Source: Oasisia sp. SBJ-2009 (Eukaryota; Annelida; Polychaeta; Sabellida; Siboglinidae). From it: DNA of 64,000 bases. Positions 23,763 to 36,652 of this stretch are shown one piece after another (within the stretch, counting starts at the first letter, position 1; each line of letters begins with the position of its first letter). The DNA lies in contig OZ024856.1 of assembly GCA_964017155.1 (NCBI GenBank), positions 7,508,611 to 7,572,610 of the forward strand, in the 5' to 3' direction. Both the position numbers and the translations under genes were made by a program. Under the pieces are notes generated by a model. That model had not been told where the DNA came from and did no database searches. It saw only the letters and a list, made by a program, of their open reading frames with translations.

Positions 23763-25308
23763 GTACATTGTAGGTTTCAGATGTGAAAATAACTTTGCAT
23801 TGGCGTAAGCGCACTTTGAGGGTGATTAGCGTAATTTCCGAAATATAGGCACCATTTTGGAAGCTCGACAAGTTGTAGTCGATTTCTAGTTCGGGAACCG
23901 ATGACGATCCATAAAACTAACGAACTGTATTTGTACGTTGTATTTTTCAGAAGAGAAAATACCCTTATATTGGCGCAAGCGCACTTTGGGGTGTTTATCG
24001 AAATTTCCAAAATCACTATCTATTAGTATCGAAATTCAACCCCGTGCACTTTATTCCTCGTTGTCTGGACTATACAAATCCAAAAAAAGTATCTTAATAT
24101 AGTCGTACTACGATGTAGTTTTCCGATGAGATAATACCGTTAATTTGGCGCGAACGCATTTAAGGGAGTTTAACGTAATTTCCAAAAAAATAGGTACGCG
24201 TATCGAAGCAGGACCACTTGTACTTGACTCTTCGCCCTGGGAACCATGCGAATCCACAAATGTCACGAATAGTAGTGGTACATTGTAGGTGTCAGATGTG
24301 CAAATTACTTTGCATTGGCGTAAGCGCACTTTGAGGGTGATTAGCGTAATTTCCGAAATATAGGCACCATTTTGGAAGCTCGACAAGTTGTAGTTGATTT
24401 CTAGTCCGGGAACCGATGACGATCCATAAAACTAACGAACTCTATTTGTACGTTGTATTTTTCAGAAGAGAAAATACCCTTATATTGGCGTAAGCGCATT
24501 TTGGGGTGTTTCTCGCAATTTCCAAAGCCACTATCTATTAGTATCGAAATTCAACCACTTGTACTTTATTCCTCGTTGCCTGGACTATACAAATCCAAAA
24601 AAAGTATCTTAATATAGTCGTACTACGATGTAGTTTTCCGATGAGATAATACCGTTAATTTGGCGCGAACGCATTTAAGGGAGTTTAACGTAATTTCCGA
24701 AAAAATAGGTACGCGTATCGAAGCACGACCACTTGTACATGACTCTTCGCCCTGGGAACCACGCGAATCCACAAAGGTCACGAATAGTAGTGGAACATTT
24801 TAGGTTTCAGATGTGAAAATAACTTTGCATTGGCGTAAGCGAACTTTGAGGGTGATTAGCGTAATTTCCGAAATATAGGCACCATTTTGGAAGCTCGACA
24901 AGCTGTAATTGATTTCTAGTCCGGGAACCGATGACGATCCATAAAACTAACGAACTGTATTGGTAAGTTGTATTTTTCAGAAGAGAAAATACCCTTATAT
25001 TGGCGTAAGCGCATTTTGGGGTGTTTCTCGCAATTTCCAAAGCCACTATATATTAGTATCGAAATTCAACCACTTGTGCTTTATTCCTCGTTGTCTGGCC
25101 TGTGCAAATCCAAAAAAAAGTATCTAATTATAGTGGTACTACATTGTAGTTTTCCGATGAGACAATACCGTTATTTTGGCGCGAACGCATTTAAGCGAGT
25201 TTACAGTAATTTCCGAAAAAATAGGTACGAGTATCGAAGCACGCCCACTTGTACTTGACTCTTCGTTCTGGGAATCATGCGAATCCACACATGTCACGAA
25301 GAGTAGTG
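23763..25308. repeat. 1546-bp (3-unit) tandem repeat, copy 1
   Basis: Three units (type 1 with TTTCCAAAATC, type 2 with the chimeric B, type 2) recur at a shift of 1546. Both copies share ACTTGTGCTTTATTCC (25078 region and 26624 region), unlike the ACTTGTACTTTATTCC seen elsewhere. The last C differs: ACATTGTAG with TTATTTTGG here, ACGTTGTAG with TTGTTTTGG in the next copy, which places a junction in that B/C region. Confidence 0.83.
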
Positions 25309-26854
25309 GTACATTGTAGGTTTCAGATGTGAAAATAACTTTGCATTGGCGTAAGCGCACTTTGAGGGTGATTAGCGTAATTTCCGAAATATAGGCACCA
25401 TTTTGGAAGCTCGACAAGTTGTAGTCGATTTCTAGTTCGGGAACCGATGACGATCCATAAAACTAACGAACTGTATTTGTACGTTGTATTTTTCAGAAGA
25501 GAAAATACCCTTATATTGGCGCAAGCGCACTTTGGGGTGTTTATCGAAATTTCCAAAATCACTATCTATTAGTATCGAAATTCAACCCCGTGCACTTTAT
25601 TCCTCGTTGTCTGGACTATACAAATCCAAAAAAAGTATCTTAATATAGTCGTACTACGATGTAGTTTTCCGATGAGATAATACCGTTAATTTGGCGCGAA
25701 CGCATTTAAGGGAGTTTAACGTAATTTCCAAAAAAATAGGTACGCGTATCGAAGCAGGACCACTTGTACTTGACTCTTCGCCCTGGGAACCATGCGAATC
25801 CACAAATGTCACGAATAGTAGTGGTACATTGTAGGTGTCAGATGTGCAAATTACTTTGCATTGGCGTAAGCGCACTTTGAGGGTGATTAGCGTAATTTCC
25901 GAAATATAGGCACCATTTTGGAAGCTCGACAAGTTGTAGTTGATTTCTAGTCCGGGAACCGATGACGATCCATAAAACTAACGAACTCTATTTGTACGTT
26001 GTATTTTTCAGAAGAGAAAATACCCTTATATTGGCGTAAGCGCATTTTGGGGTGTTTCTCGCAATTTCCAAAGCCACTATCTATTAGTATCGAAATTCAA
26101 CCACTTGTACTTTATTCCTCGTTGCCTGGACTATACAAATCCAAAAAAAGTATCTTAATATAGTCGTACTACGATGTAGTTTTCCGATGAGATAATACCG
26201 TTAATTTGGCGCGAACGCATTTAAGGGAGTTTAACGTAATTTCCGAAAAAATAGGTACGCGTATCGAAGCACGACCACTTGTACATGACTCTTCGCCCTG
26301 GGAACCACGCGAATCCACAAAGGTCACGAATAGTAGTGGAACATTTTAGGTTTCAGATGTGAAAATAACTTTGCATTGGCGTAAGCGAACTTTGAGGGTG
26401 ATTAGCGTAATTTCCGAAATATAGGCACCATTTTGGAAGCTCGACAAGCTGTAATTGATTTCTAGTCCGGGAACCGATGACGATCCATAAAACTAACGAA
26501 CTGTATTGGTAAGTTGTATTTTTCAGAAGAGAAAATACCCTTATATTGGCGTAAGCGCATTTTGGGGTGTTTCTCGCAATTTCCAAAGCCACTATATATT
26601 AGTATCGAAATTCAACCACTTGTGCTTTATTCCTCGTTGTCTGGCCTGTGCAAATCCAAAAAAAAGTATCTAATTATAGTGGTACTACGTTGTAGTTTTC
26701 CGATGAGACAATACCGTTGTTTTGGCGCGAACGCATTTAAGCGAGTTTACAGTAATTTCCGAAAAAATAGGTACGAGTATCGAAGCACGCCCACTTGTAC
26801 TTGACTCTTCGTTCTGGGAATCATGCGAATCCACAAATGTCACGAAGAGTAGTG
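25309..26854. repeat. 1546-bp (3-unit) tandem repeat, copy 2
   Basis: This is the second copy of the three-unit block, with the same chimeric B monomer near 25984-26154. Its last unit (from about 26339) is also the start of the following 2063-bp repeat, so the two duplications overlap. Confidence 0.83.
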
Positions 26855-28409
26855 GTACATTGTAGGTTTCAGATGTGAAAATTACTTTGCATTGGCGTAA
26901 GCGCACTTTGAGGGTGATTAGCGTAATTTCCGAAATATAGGCACAATTTTGGAAGCTCGACAAGTTGTAGTTGATTTCTTGTCCGGGAACCGATGACGAT
27001 CCATAAAACTAACGAACTGTATTTGTACGTTGTATTTTTCAGAAGAGAAAATACCCTTATATTGGCGTAAGCGCATTTTGGGGTGTTTCTCGCAATTTCC
27101 AAAGCCACTATCTTTTAGTATCGAAATTCAACCACTTGTACTTTATTCCTTGTTGTCTGACCTATGCAAATCCCAAAAAAACTATATAATTATAGTGGTA
27201 CTACATTGTAGTTTTCCGATGAGACAATACCGTTATTTTGGCGCGAACGCATTTAAGCGAGTTTACAGTAATTTCCGAAAAAATAGGTACGAGTATCGAA
27301 GCACGCCCACTTGTACTTGACTCTTCGTTCTGGGAATCATGCGAATCCACACATGTCACGAAGAGTAGTGGTACATTGTAGGTTTCAGATGTGAAAATAA
27401 CTTTGCATTGGCGTAAGCGCACTTTGAGGGTGATTAGCGTAATTTCCGAAATATAGGCACCATTTTGGAAGCTCGACAAGTTGTAGTCGATTTCTAGTTC
27501 GGGAACCGATGACGATCCATAAAACTAACGAACTGTATTTGTACGTTGTATTTTTCAGAAGAGAAAATACCCTTATATTGGCGCAAGCGCACTTTGGGGT
27601 GTTTATCGAAATTTCGAAAATCACTATCTATTAGTATCGAAATTCAACCCCGTGCACTTTATTCCTCGTTGCCTGGACTATACAAATCCAAAAAAAGTAT
27701 CTTAATATAGTCGTACTACGATGTAGTTTTCCGATGAGATAATACCGTTAATTTGGCGCGAACGCATTTAAGGGAGTTTAACGTAATTTCCGAAAAAATA
27801 GGAACGCGTATCGAAGCAGGACCACTTGTACTTGACTCTTCGCCCTGGGAACCATGCGAATCCACAAATGTCACGAATAGTAGTGGTACATTGTAGGTTT
27901 CAGATGTGAAAATAACTTTGCATTGGCGTAAGCGCACTTTGAGGGTGATTAGCGTAATTTCCGAAATATAGGCACCATTTTGGAAGCTCGACAAGTTGTA
28001 GTTGATTTCTAGTCCGGGAACCGATGACGATCCATAAAACTAACGAACTGTATTTGTACGTTGTATTTTTCAGAAGAGAAAATACCCTTATATTGGCGTA
28101 AGCGCATTTTGGGGTGTTTCTCGCAATTTCCAAAGCCACTATCTATTAGTATCGAAATTCAACCACTTGTACTTTATTCCTTGTTGTCTGGCCTATGCAA
28201 ATCCAAAAAAAAGTATATAATTATAGTGGTACTACGTTGTAGTTTTCCGATGAGACAATACCGTTATTTTGGCGCGAACGCATTTAAGCGAGTTTACAGT
28301 AATTTCCGAAAAAATAGGTACGAGTATCGAAGCACGCCCACTTGTACTTGACTCTTCGTTCTGGGAATCATGCGAATCCACACATGTCACGAAGATTAGT
28401 GGTACATTG
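26347..28409. repeat. 2063-bp (4-unit) tandem repeat, copy 1
   Basis: Four units recur at a shift of 2063: the TTTCTTGTCCGG unit at 26855 and 28918, the GACCTATGCAAATCCC B monomer near 27160 and 29223, and AATAGGAACGCG near 27799 and 29862. Copy 1 has a private GCACAATTTTGG near 26941 and TTGTGCTTT near 26622 that copy 2 lacks. Confidence 0.87.
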
Positions 28410-30472
28410 TAGGTTTCAGATGTGAAAATAACTTTGCATTGGCGTAAGCGAACTTTGAGGGTGATTAGCGTAATTTCCGAAATATAGGCACCATTTTGGA
28501 AGCTCGACAAGCTGTAATTGATTTCTAGTCCGGGAACCGATGACGATCCATAAAACTAACGAACTGTATTGGTAAGTTGTATTTTTCAGAAGAGAAAATA
28601 CCCTTATATTGGCGTAAGCGCATTTTGGGGTGTTTCTCGCAATTTCCAAAGCCACTATATATTAGTATCGAAATTCAACCACTTGTACTTTATTCCTCGT
28701 TGTCTGGCCTGTGCAAATCCAAAAAAAAGTATCTAATTATAGTGGTACTACGTTGTAGTTTTCCGATGAGACAATACCGTTGTTTTGGCGCGAACGCATT
28801 TAAGCGAGTTTACAGTAATTTCCGAAAAAATAGGTACGAGTATCGAAGCACGCCCACTTGTACTTGACTCTTCGTTCTGGGAATCATGCGAATCCACAAA
28901 TGTCACGAAGAGTAGTGGTACATTGTAGGTTTCAGATGTGAAAATTACTTTGCATTGGCGTAAGCGCACTTTGAGGGTGATTAGCGTAATTTCCGAAATA
29001 TAGGCACCATTTTGGAAGCTCGACAAGTTGTAGTTGATTTCTTGTCCGGGAACCGATGACGATCCATAAAACTAACGAACTGTATTTGTACGTTGTATTT
29101 TTCAGAAGAGAAAATACCCTTATATTGGCGTAAGCGCATTTTGGGGTGTTTCTCGCAATTTCCAAAGCCACTATCTTTTAGTATCGAAATTCAACCACTT
29201 GTACTTTATTCCTTGTTGTCTGACCTATGCAAATCCCAAAAAAACTATATAATTATAGTGGTACTACATTGTAGTTTTCCGATGAGACAATACCGTTATT
29301 TTGGCGCGAACGCATTTAAGCGAGTTTACAGTAATTTCCGAAAAAATAGGTACGAGTATCGAAGCACGCCCACTTGTACTTGACTCTTCGTTCTGGGAAT
29401 CATGCGAATCCACACATGTCACGAAGAGTAGTGGTACATTGTAGGTTTCAGATGTGAAAATAACTTTGCATTGGCGTAAGCGCACTTTGAGGGTGATTAG
29501 CGTAATTTCCGAAATATAGGCACCATTTTGGAAGCTCGACAAGTTGTAGTCGATTTCTAGTTCGGGAACCGATGACGATCCATAAAACTAACGAACTGTA
29601 TTTGTACGTTGTATTTTTCAGAAGAGAAAATACCCTTATATTGGCGCAAGCGCACTTTGGGGTGTTTATCGAAATTTCGAAAATCACTATCTATTAGTAT
29701 CGAAATTCAACCCCGTGCACTTTATTCCTCGTTGCCTGGACTATACAAATCCAAAAAAAGTATCTTAATATAGTCGTACTACGATGTAGTTTTCCGATGA
29801 GATAATACCGTTAATTTGGCGCGAACGCATTTAAGGGAGTTTAACGTAATTTCCGAAAAAATAGGAACGCGTATCGAAGCAGGACCACTTGTACTTGACT
29901 CTTCGCCCTGGGAACCATGCGAATCCACAAATGTCACGAATAGTAGTGGTACATTGTAGGTTTCAGATGTGAAAATAACTTTGCATTGGCGTAAGCGCAC
30001 TTTGAGGGTGATTAGCGTAATTTCCGAAATATAGGCACCATTTTGGAAGCTCGACAAGTTGTAGTTGATTTCTAGTCCGGGAACCGATGACGATCCATAA
30101 AACTAACGAACTGTATTTGTACGTTGTATTTTTCAGAAGAGAAAATACCCTTATATTGGCGTAAGCGCATTTTGGGGTGTTTCTCGCAATTTCCAAAGCC
30201 ACTATCTATTAGTATCGAAATTCAACCACTTGTACTTTATTCCTTGTTGTCTGGCCTATGCAAATCCAAAAAAAAGTATATAATTATAGTGGTACTACGT
30301 TGTAGTTTTCCGATGAGACAATACCGTTATTTTGGCGCGAACGCATTTAAGCGAGTTTACAGTAATTTCCGAAAAAATAGGTACGAGTATCGAAGCACGC
30401 CCACTTGTACTTGACTCTTCGTTCTGGGAATCATGCGAATCCACACATGTCACGAAGATTAGTGGTACATTG
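28410..30472. repeat. 2063-bp (4-unit) tandem repeat, copy 2
   Basis: This is the second copy. The left junction can be narrowed to 28410-28437: before it the sequence follows the GAAGATTAGTGGTACATTG lineage, after it the GCGAACTTTG lineage. That 28-bp interval contains the A-monomer dyad (28414-28427). After about 30500 the sequence continues in the CTTTGGCG lineage instead. Confidence 0.85.
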
Positions 30473-31249
30473 TAGGTTTCAGATGTGAAAATAACTTTGC
30501 TTTGGCGTAAGCGCACTTTGAGGGTGATTAGCGTAATTTCCGAAATATAGGCACCATTTTGGAAGCTCGACAAGTTGTAGTCGATTTCTAGTTCGGGAAC
30601 CGATGACGATCCATAAAACTAACGAACTGTATTTGTACGTTGTATTTTTCAGAAGAGAAAATACCCTTATATTGGCGCAAGCGCACTTTGGGGTGTTTAT
30701 CGAAATTTCGAAAATCACTATCTATTAGTATCGAAATTCAACCCCGTGCACTTTATTCCTCGTTGTCTGGACTATACAAATCCAAAAAAAGTATCTTAAT
30801 ATAGTCGTACTACGATGTAGTTTTCCGATGAGATAATACCGTTAATTTGGCGCGAACGCATTTAAGGGAGTTTAACGTAATTTCCGAAAAAATAGGTACG
30901 CGTATCGAAGCACGACCACTTGTACATGACTCTTCGCCCTGGGAACCATGCGAATCCACAAAGGTCACGAATAGTAGTGGTACATTGTAGGTTTCAGATG
31001 TGAAAATAATTTTGCATTGGCGTAAGCGAACTTTGAGGGTGATTAGCGTAATTTCCGAAATATAGGCACCATTTTGGAAGCTCGACAAGTTGTAATTGAT
31101 TTCTAGTCCGGGAACCGATGACGATCCATAAAACTAACGAACTGTATTGGTAAGTTGTATTTTTCAGAAGAGAAAATACCCTTATATTGGCGTAAGCGCA
31201 TTTTGGGGTGTTTCTCGCAATTTCCAAAGCCACTATCTATTAGTATCCA

Positions 31250-32796
31250 AATTCAACCACTTGTACTTTATTCCTCGTTGTCTGGCCTGTGCAAATCCAA
31301 AAAAAAAGTATCTAATTATAGTGGTACTACGTTGTAGTTTTCCGATGAGACAATACCGTTGTTTTGGCGCGAACGCATTTAAGCGAGTTTACAGTAATTT
31401 CGGAAAAAATAGGTACGAGTATCGAAGCACGCCCACTTGTACTTGACTCTTCGTTCTGGGAATCATGCGAATCCACACATTTCACGAAGAGTAGTGGTAG
31501 ATTGTAGGTTTCAGATGTGAAAATAACTTTGCATTGGCGTAAGCGCGCTTTGAGGGTGATTAGCGTAATTTCCGAAATATAGGCACCATTTTGGAAGCTC
31601 GACAAGTTGTAGTCGATTTCTAGTTCGGGAACCGATGACGATCCATAAAACTAACGAACTGTATTTGTACGTTGTATTTTTCAGAAGAGAAAATACCCTT
31701 ATATTGGCGCAAGCGCACTTTGGGGTGTTTATCGAAATTTCGAAAATCACTATCTATTAGTATCGAAATTCAACCCCGTGCACTTTATTCCTCGTTGTCT
31801 GGACTATACAAATCCAAAAAAAGTATCTTAATATAGTCGTACTACGATGTAGTTTTCCGATGAGATAATACCGTTAATTTGGCGCGAACGCATTTAAGGG
31901 AGTTTAACGTAATTTCCGAAAAAATAGGTACGAGTATCGAAGCACGCCCACTTGTACTTGACTCTTCGTTCTGGGAATCATGCGAATCCACACATGTCAC
32001 GAAAATTAGTGGTACATTGTAGGTTTCAGATGTGAAAATAACTTTGCTTTGGCGTAAGCGCACTTTGAGTGTGATTAGCGTAATTTCCGAAATATAGGCA
32101 CCATTTTGGAAGCTCGACAAGTTGTAGTCGATTTCTAGTTCGGGAACCGATGACGATCCATAAAACTAACGAACTGTATTTGTACGTTGTATTTTTCAGA
32201 AGAGAAAATACCCTTATATTGGCGCAAGCGCACTTTGGGGTGTTTATCGCAATTTCGAAAATCACCATCTATTAGTATCGAAATTCAACCCCGTGTACTT
32301 TATTCCTCGTTGTCTGGACTATACAAATAAAAAAAATGTATTTTATTGTAGTCGTACTACGATGTAGTTTTCCGATGAGATAATACCGTTAATTTGGCGC
32401 GAACGCATTTAAGGGAGTTTAACGTAATTTCCGAAAAAATAGGTACGCTTATCGAAGCAGGACCACTTGTACTTGACTCTTCGCCCTGGGAACCATACGA
32501 ATCCACAAATGTCACGAATAGTAGTGGTACATTGTAGGTTTCAGATGTGAAAATAACTTTGCATTGGCGTAAGCGAACTTTGAGGGTGATTAGCGTAATT
32601 TCCGAAATATAGGCACCATTTTGGAAGCTCGACAAGTTGTAATTGATTTCTAGTCCAGGAACCGATGACGATCCATAAAACTAACGAACTATATTGGTAC
32701 GTTGTATTTTTCAGAAGAGAAAATACCCTTATATTGGCGTAAGCGCATTTTGGGGTGTTTCTCGCAATTTCCAAAGCCACTATCTATTAGTATCGA
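31250..32796. repeat. 1547-bp (3-unit) tandem repeat, copy 1
   Basis: Sequence from about 31250 recurs 1547 bp later. Shared private variants are CACGAAAATTAG (about 32000), TTGAGTGTGATTAG (about 32067) and AAAAAATGTATTTTATTG (about 32331). The left limit is set by TATCCAAATTC (about 31245) against TATCGAAATTC in the second copy. This block is the founder-like form of the first three units of the 3609-bp HOR that follows. Confidence 0.85.
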
Positions 32797-34343
32797 AATT
32801 CAACCACTTGTACTTTATTCCTCGTTGTCTGGCCTGTGCAAATCCAAAAAAAAAGTATCTAATTATAGTGGTACTACGTTGTAGTTTTCCGATGAGACAA
32901 TACCGTTGTTTTGGCGCGAACGCATTTAAGCGAGTTTACAGTAATTTCGGAAAAAATAGGTACGAGTATCGAAGCACGCCCACTTGTACTTGACTCTTCG
33001 TTCTGGGAATCATGCGAATCCACACATTTCACGAAGAGTAGTGGTAGATTGTAGGTTTCAGATGTGAAAATAACTTTGCATTGGCGTAAGCGCGCTTTGA
33101 GGGTGATTAGCGTAATTTCCGAAATATAGGCACCATTTTGGAAGCTCGACAAGTTGTAGTCGATTTCTAGTTCGGGAACCGATGACGATCCATAAAACTA
33201 ACGAACTGTATTTGTACGTTGTATTTTTCAGAAGAGAAAATACCCTTATATTGGCGCAAGCGCACTTTGGGGTGTTTATCGAAATTTCGAAAATCACTAT
33301 CTATTAGTATCGAAATTCAACCCCGTGCACTTTATTCCTCGTTGTCTGGACTATACAAATCCAAAAAAAGTATCTTAATATAGTCGTACTACGATGTAGT
33401 TTTCCGATGAGATAATACCGTTAATTTGGCGCGAACGCATTTAAGGGAGTTTAACGTAATTTCCGAAAAAATAGGTACGAGTATCGAAGCACGCCCACTT
33501 GTACTTGACTCTTCGTTCTGGGAATCATGCGAATCCACACATGTCACGAAAATTAGTGGTACATTGTAGGTTTCAGATGTGAAAATAACTTTGCTTTGGC
33601 GTAAGCGCACTTTGAGTGTGATTAGCGTAATTTCCGAAATATAGGCACCATTTTGGAAGCTCGACAAGTTGTAGTCGATTTCTAGTTCGGGAACCGATGA
33701 CGATCCATAAAACTAACGAACTGTATTTGTACGTTGTATTTTTCAGAAGAGAAAATACCCTTATATTGGCGCAAGCGCACTTTGGGGTGTTTATCGCAAT
33801 TTCGAAAATCACCATCTATTAGTATCGAAATTCAACCCCGTGTACTTTATTCCTCGTTGTCTGGACTATACAAATAAAAAAAATGTATTTTATTGTAGTC
33901 GTACTACGATGTAGTTTTCCGATGAGATAATACCGTTAATTTGGCGCGAACGCATTTAAGGGAGTTTAACGTAATTTCCGAAAAAATAGGTACGCTTATC
34001 GAAGCAGGACCACTTGTACTTGACTCTTCGCCCTGGGAACCATACGAATCCACAAATGTCACGAATAGTAGTGGTACATTGTAGGTTTCAGATGTGAAAA
34101 TAACTTTGCATTGGCGTAAGCGAACTTTGAGGGTGATTAGCGTAATTTCCGAAATATAGGCACCATTTTGGAAGCTCGACAAGTTGTAATTGATTTCTAG
34201 TCCAGGAACCGATGACGATCCATAAAACTAACGAACTATATTGGTACGTTGTATTTTTCAGAAGAGAAAATACCCTTATATTGGCGTAAGCGCATTTTGG
34301 GGTGTTTCTCGCAATTTCCAAAGCCACTATCTATTAGTATCGA
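32797..34343. repeat. 1547-bp (3-unit) tandem repeat, copy 2
   Basis: The second copy carries the same private variants, at about 33547, 33614 and 33878. Similarity ends by 34370, where TTCCTTGTTG replaces TTCCTCGTTG. It merges into the first copy of the 3609-bp HOR. Confidence 0.85.
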
Positions 34344-36652
34344 AATTCAACCACTTGTACTTTATTCCTTGTTGTCTGGCCTATGCAAATCCAAAAAAAA
34401 GTATCTAATTATAGTGGTACTACGTTGTAGTTTTCCGATGAGACAATACCGTTATTTTGGCGCGAACGCATTTAAGCGAGTTTACAGTAATTTCCGAAAA
34501 AATAGGTACGAGTATCGAAGCACGCCCACTTGTGCTTGACTCTTCGTTCTGGGAATCATGCGAATCCACACATGTCACGAAGATTAGTGGTACATTGTAG
34601 GTTTCAGATGTGAAAATAAATTTGCATTGGCGTAAGCGCACTTTGAGGGTGATTAGCGTAATTTCCGAAATATAGGCACCATTTTGGAAGCTCGACAAGT
34701 TGTAGTCGATTTCTAGTTCGGGAACCGATGACGATCCATAAAATAAACGAACTGTATGTGTACGTTGTATTTTTCAGAAGAGAAAATACCCTTATATTGG
34801 CGCATGCGCACTTTGGGGTGTTTATCGAAATTTCGAAAATCACTATCTATTAGTATCGAAATTCAACCCCGTGCACTTTATTCCTCGTTGTCTGGACTAT
34901 ACAAATCCAAAAAAAGTATCTTAATATAGTCGTACTACGATGTAGTTTTCCGATGAGATAATACCGTTAATTTGGCGCGAACGCATTTAAGGGAGTTAAA
35001 CGTAATTTCCGAAAAAATAGGTACGCGTATCGAAGCACGCCCACTTGTACTTGACTCTTCGTTCTGGGAATCATGCGAATCCATACATGTCACGAAGAGT
35101 AGTGGTACATTGTAGGTTTCAGATGTGAAAATTACTTTGCATTGGCGTAAGCGCACTTTGAGGGTGATTAGCGTAATTTCCGAAATATAGGCACCATTTT
35201 GGAAGCTCGACAAGTTGTAGTTGATTTCTAGTCCGGGAACCGATGACGATCAATAAAACTAACGAACTGTATTTGTACGTTGCATTTTTCAGAAGAGAAA
35301 ATACCCTTATATTGGCGTAAGCGCATTTTGGGGTGTTTCTCGCAATTTCCAAAGCCACTATCTATTAGTATCGAAATTCAACCACTTGTACTTTATTCCT
35401 TGTTGTCTGGCCTATGCAAATCCAAAAAAAAGTATCTAATTATAGTGGTACTACGTTGTAGTTTTCCGATGAGACAATACCGTTATTTTGGCGCGAACGC
35501 ATTTAAGCGAGTTTACAGTAATTTCGGAAAAAATAGGTACGAGTATCGAAGCACGCCCACTTGTACTTGACTCTTCGTTCTGGGAATCATGCGAATCCAC
35601 ACATGTCACGAAGATTAGTGGTACATTGTAGGTTTCAGATGTGAAAATAACTTTGCTTTGGCGTAAGCGCACTTTGAGGGTGATTAGCGTAATTTCCGAA
35701 ATATAGGCACCATTTTGGAAGCTCGACAAGTTGTAGTCGATTTCTAGTTCGGGAACCGATGACGATCCATAAAACTAACGAACTGTATTTGTACGTTGTA
35801 TTTTTCAGAAGAGAAAATACCCTTATATTGGCGCAAGCGCACTTTGGGGTGTTTATCGAAATTTCCAAAATCACTATCTATTAGTATCGAAATTCAACCC
35901 CGTGCACTTTATTCCTCGTTGTCTGGACTATACAAATCCAAAAAAAGTATCTTAATATAGTCGTACTACGATGTAGTTTTCCGATGAGATAATACCGTTA
36001 ATTTGGCGCGAACGCATTTAAGGGAGTTTAACGTAATTTCCGAAAAAATAGGTACGAGTATCGAAGCAGGACCACTTGTACTTGACTCTTCGCCCTGGGA
36101 ACCATGCGAATCCACAAATGTCACGAATAGTAGTGGTACATTGTAGGTTTCAGATGTGAAAATAACTTTGCATTGGCGTAAGCGCACTTTGAGGGTGATT
36201 AGCGTAATTTCCGAAATATAGGCACCATTTTGGAAGCTCGACAAGTTGTAATTGATTTCTAGTCCGGGAACCGATGACGATCCATAAAACTAACGAACTG
36301 TATTGGTAAGTTGTATTTTTCAGAAGAGAAAATACCCTTATATTGGCGTAAGCGCATTTTGGGGTGTTTCTCGCAATTTCCAAAGCCACTATCTATTAGT
36401 ATCCAAATTCAACCACTTGTACTTTATTCCTCGTTGTCTGGCCTGTGCAAATCCAAAAAAAAAGTATCTAATTATAGTGGTACTACGTTGTAGTTTTCCG
36501 ATGAGACAATACCGTTGTTTTGGCGCGAACGCATTTAAGCGAGTTTACAGTAATTTCGGAAAAAATAGGTACGAGTATCGAAGCACGCCCACTTGTACTT
36601 GACTCTTCGTTCTGGGAATCATGCGAATCCACACATTTCACGAAGAGTAGTG
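33044..36652. repeat. 3609-bp HOR (7 units, 21 monomers), copy 1
   Basis: Seven units in type order 1, 1, 2, 1, 2, 1, 2. Position markers are: unit 1 with CACATTTCACG and GTGGTAGATTG, a chimeric C (type 1 start, type 2 end), unit 2 with TATCGCAATTTCG and CACCATC, unit 3 with TCCAGGAACC and ACCATACGAATCC, unit 4 with AATAAACGAACTGTATGTG, unit 5 with GATCAATAAAACT and GTTGCATTTTTC, unit 6 with TTTCCAAAATC, and unit 7 with TATCCAAATTC. This copy has a private AAAATAAATTTGC at 34614-34626. Confidence 0.9.
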
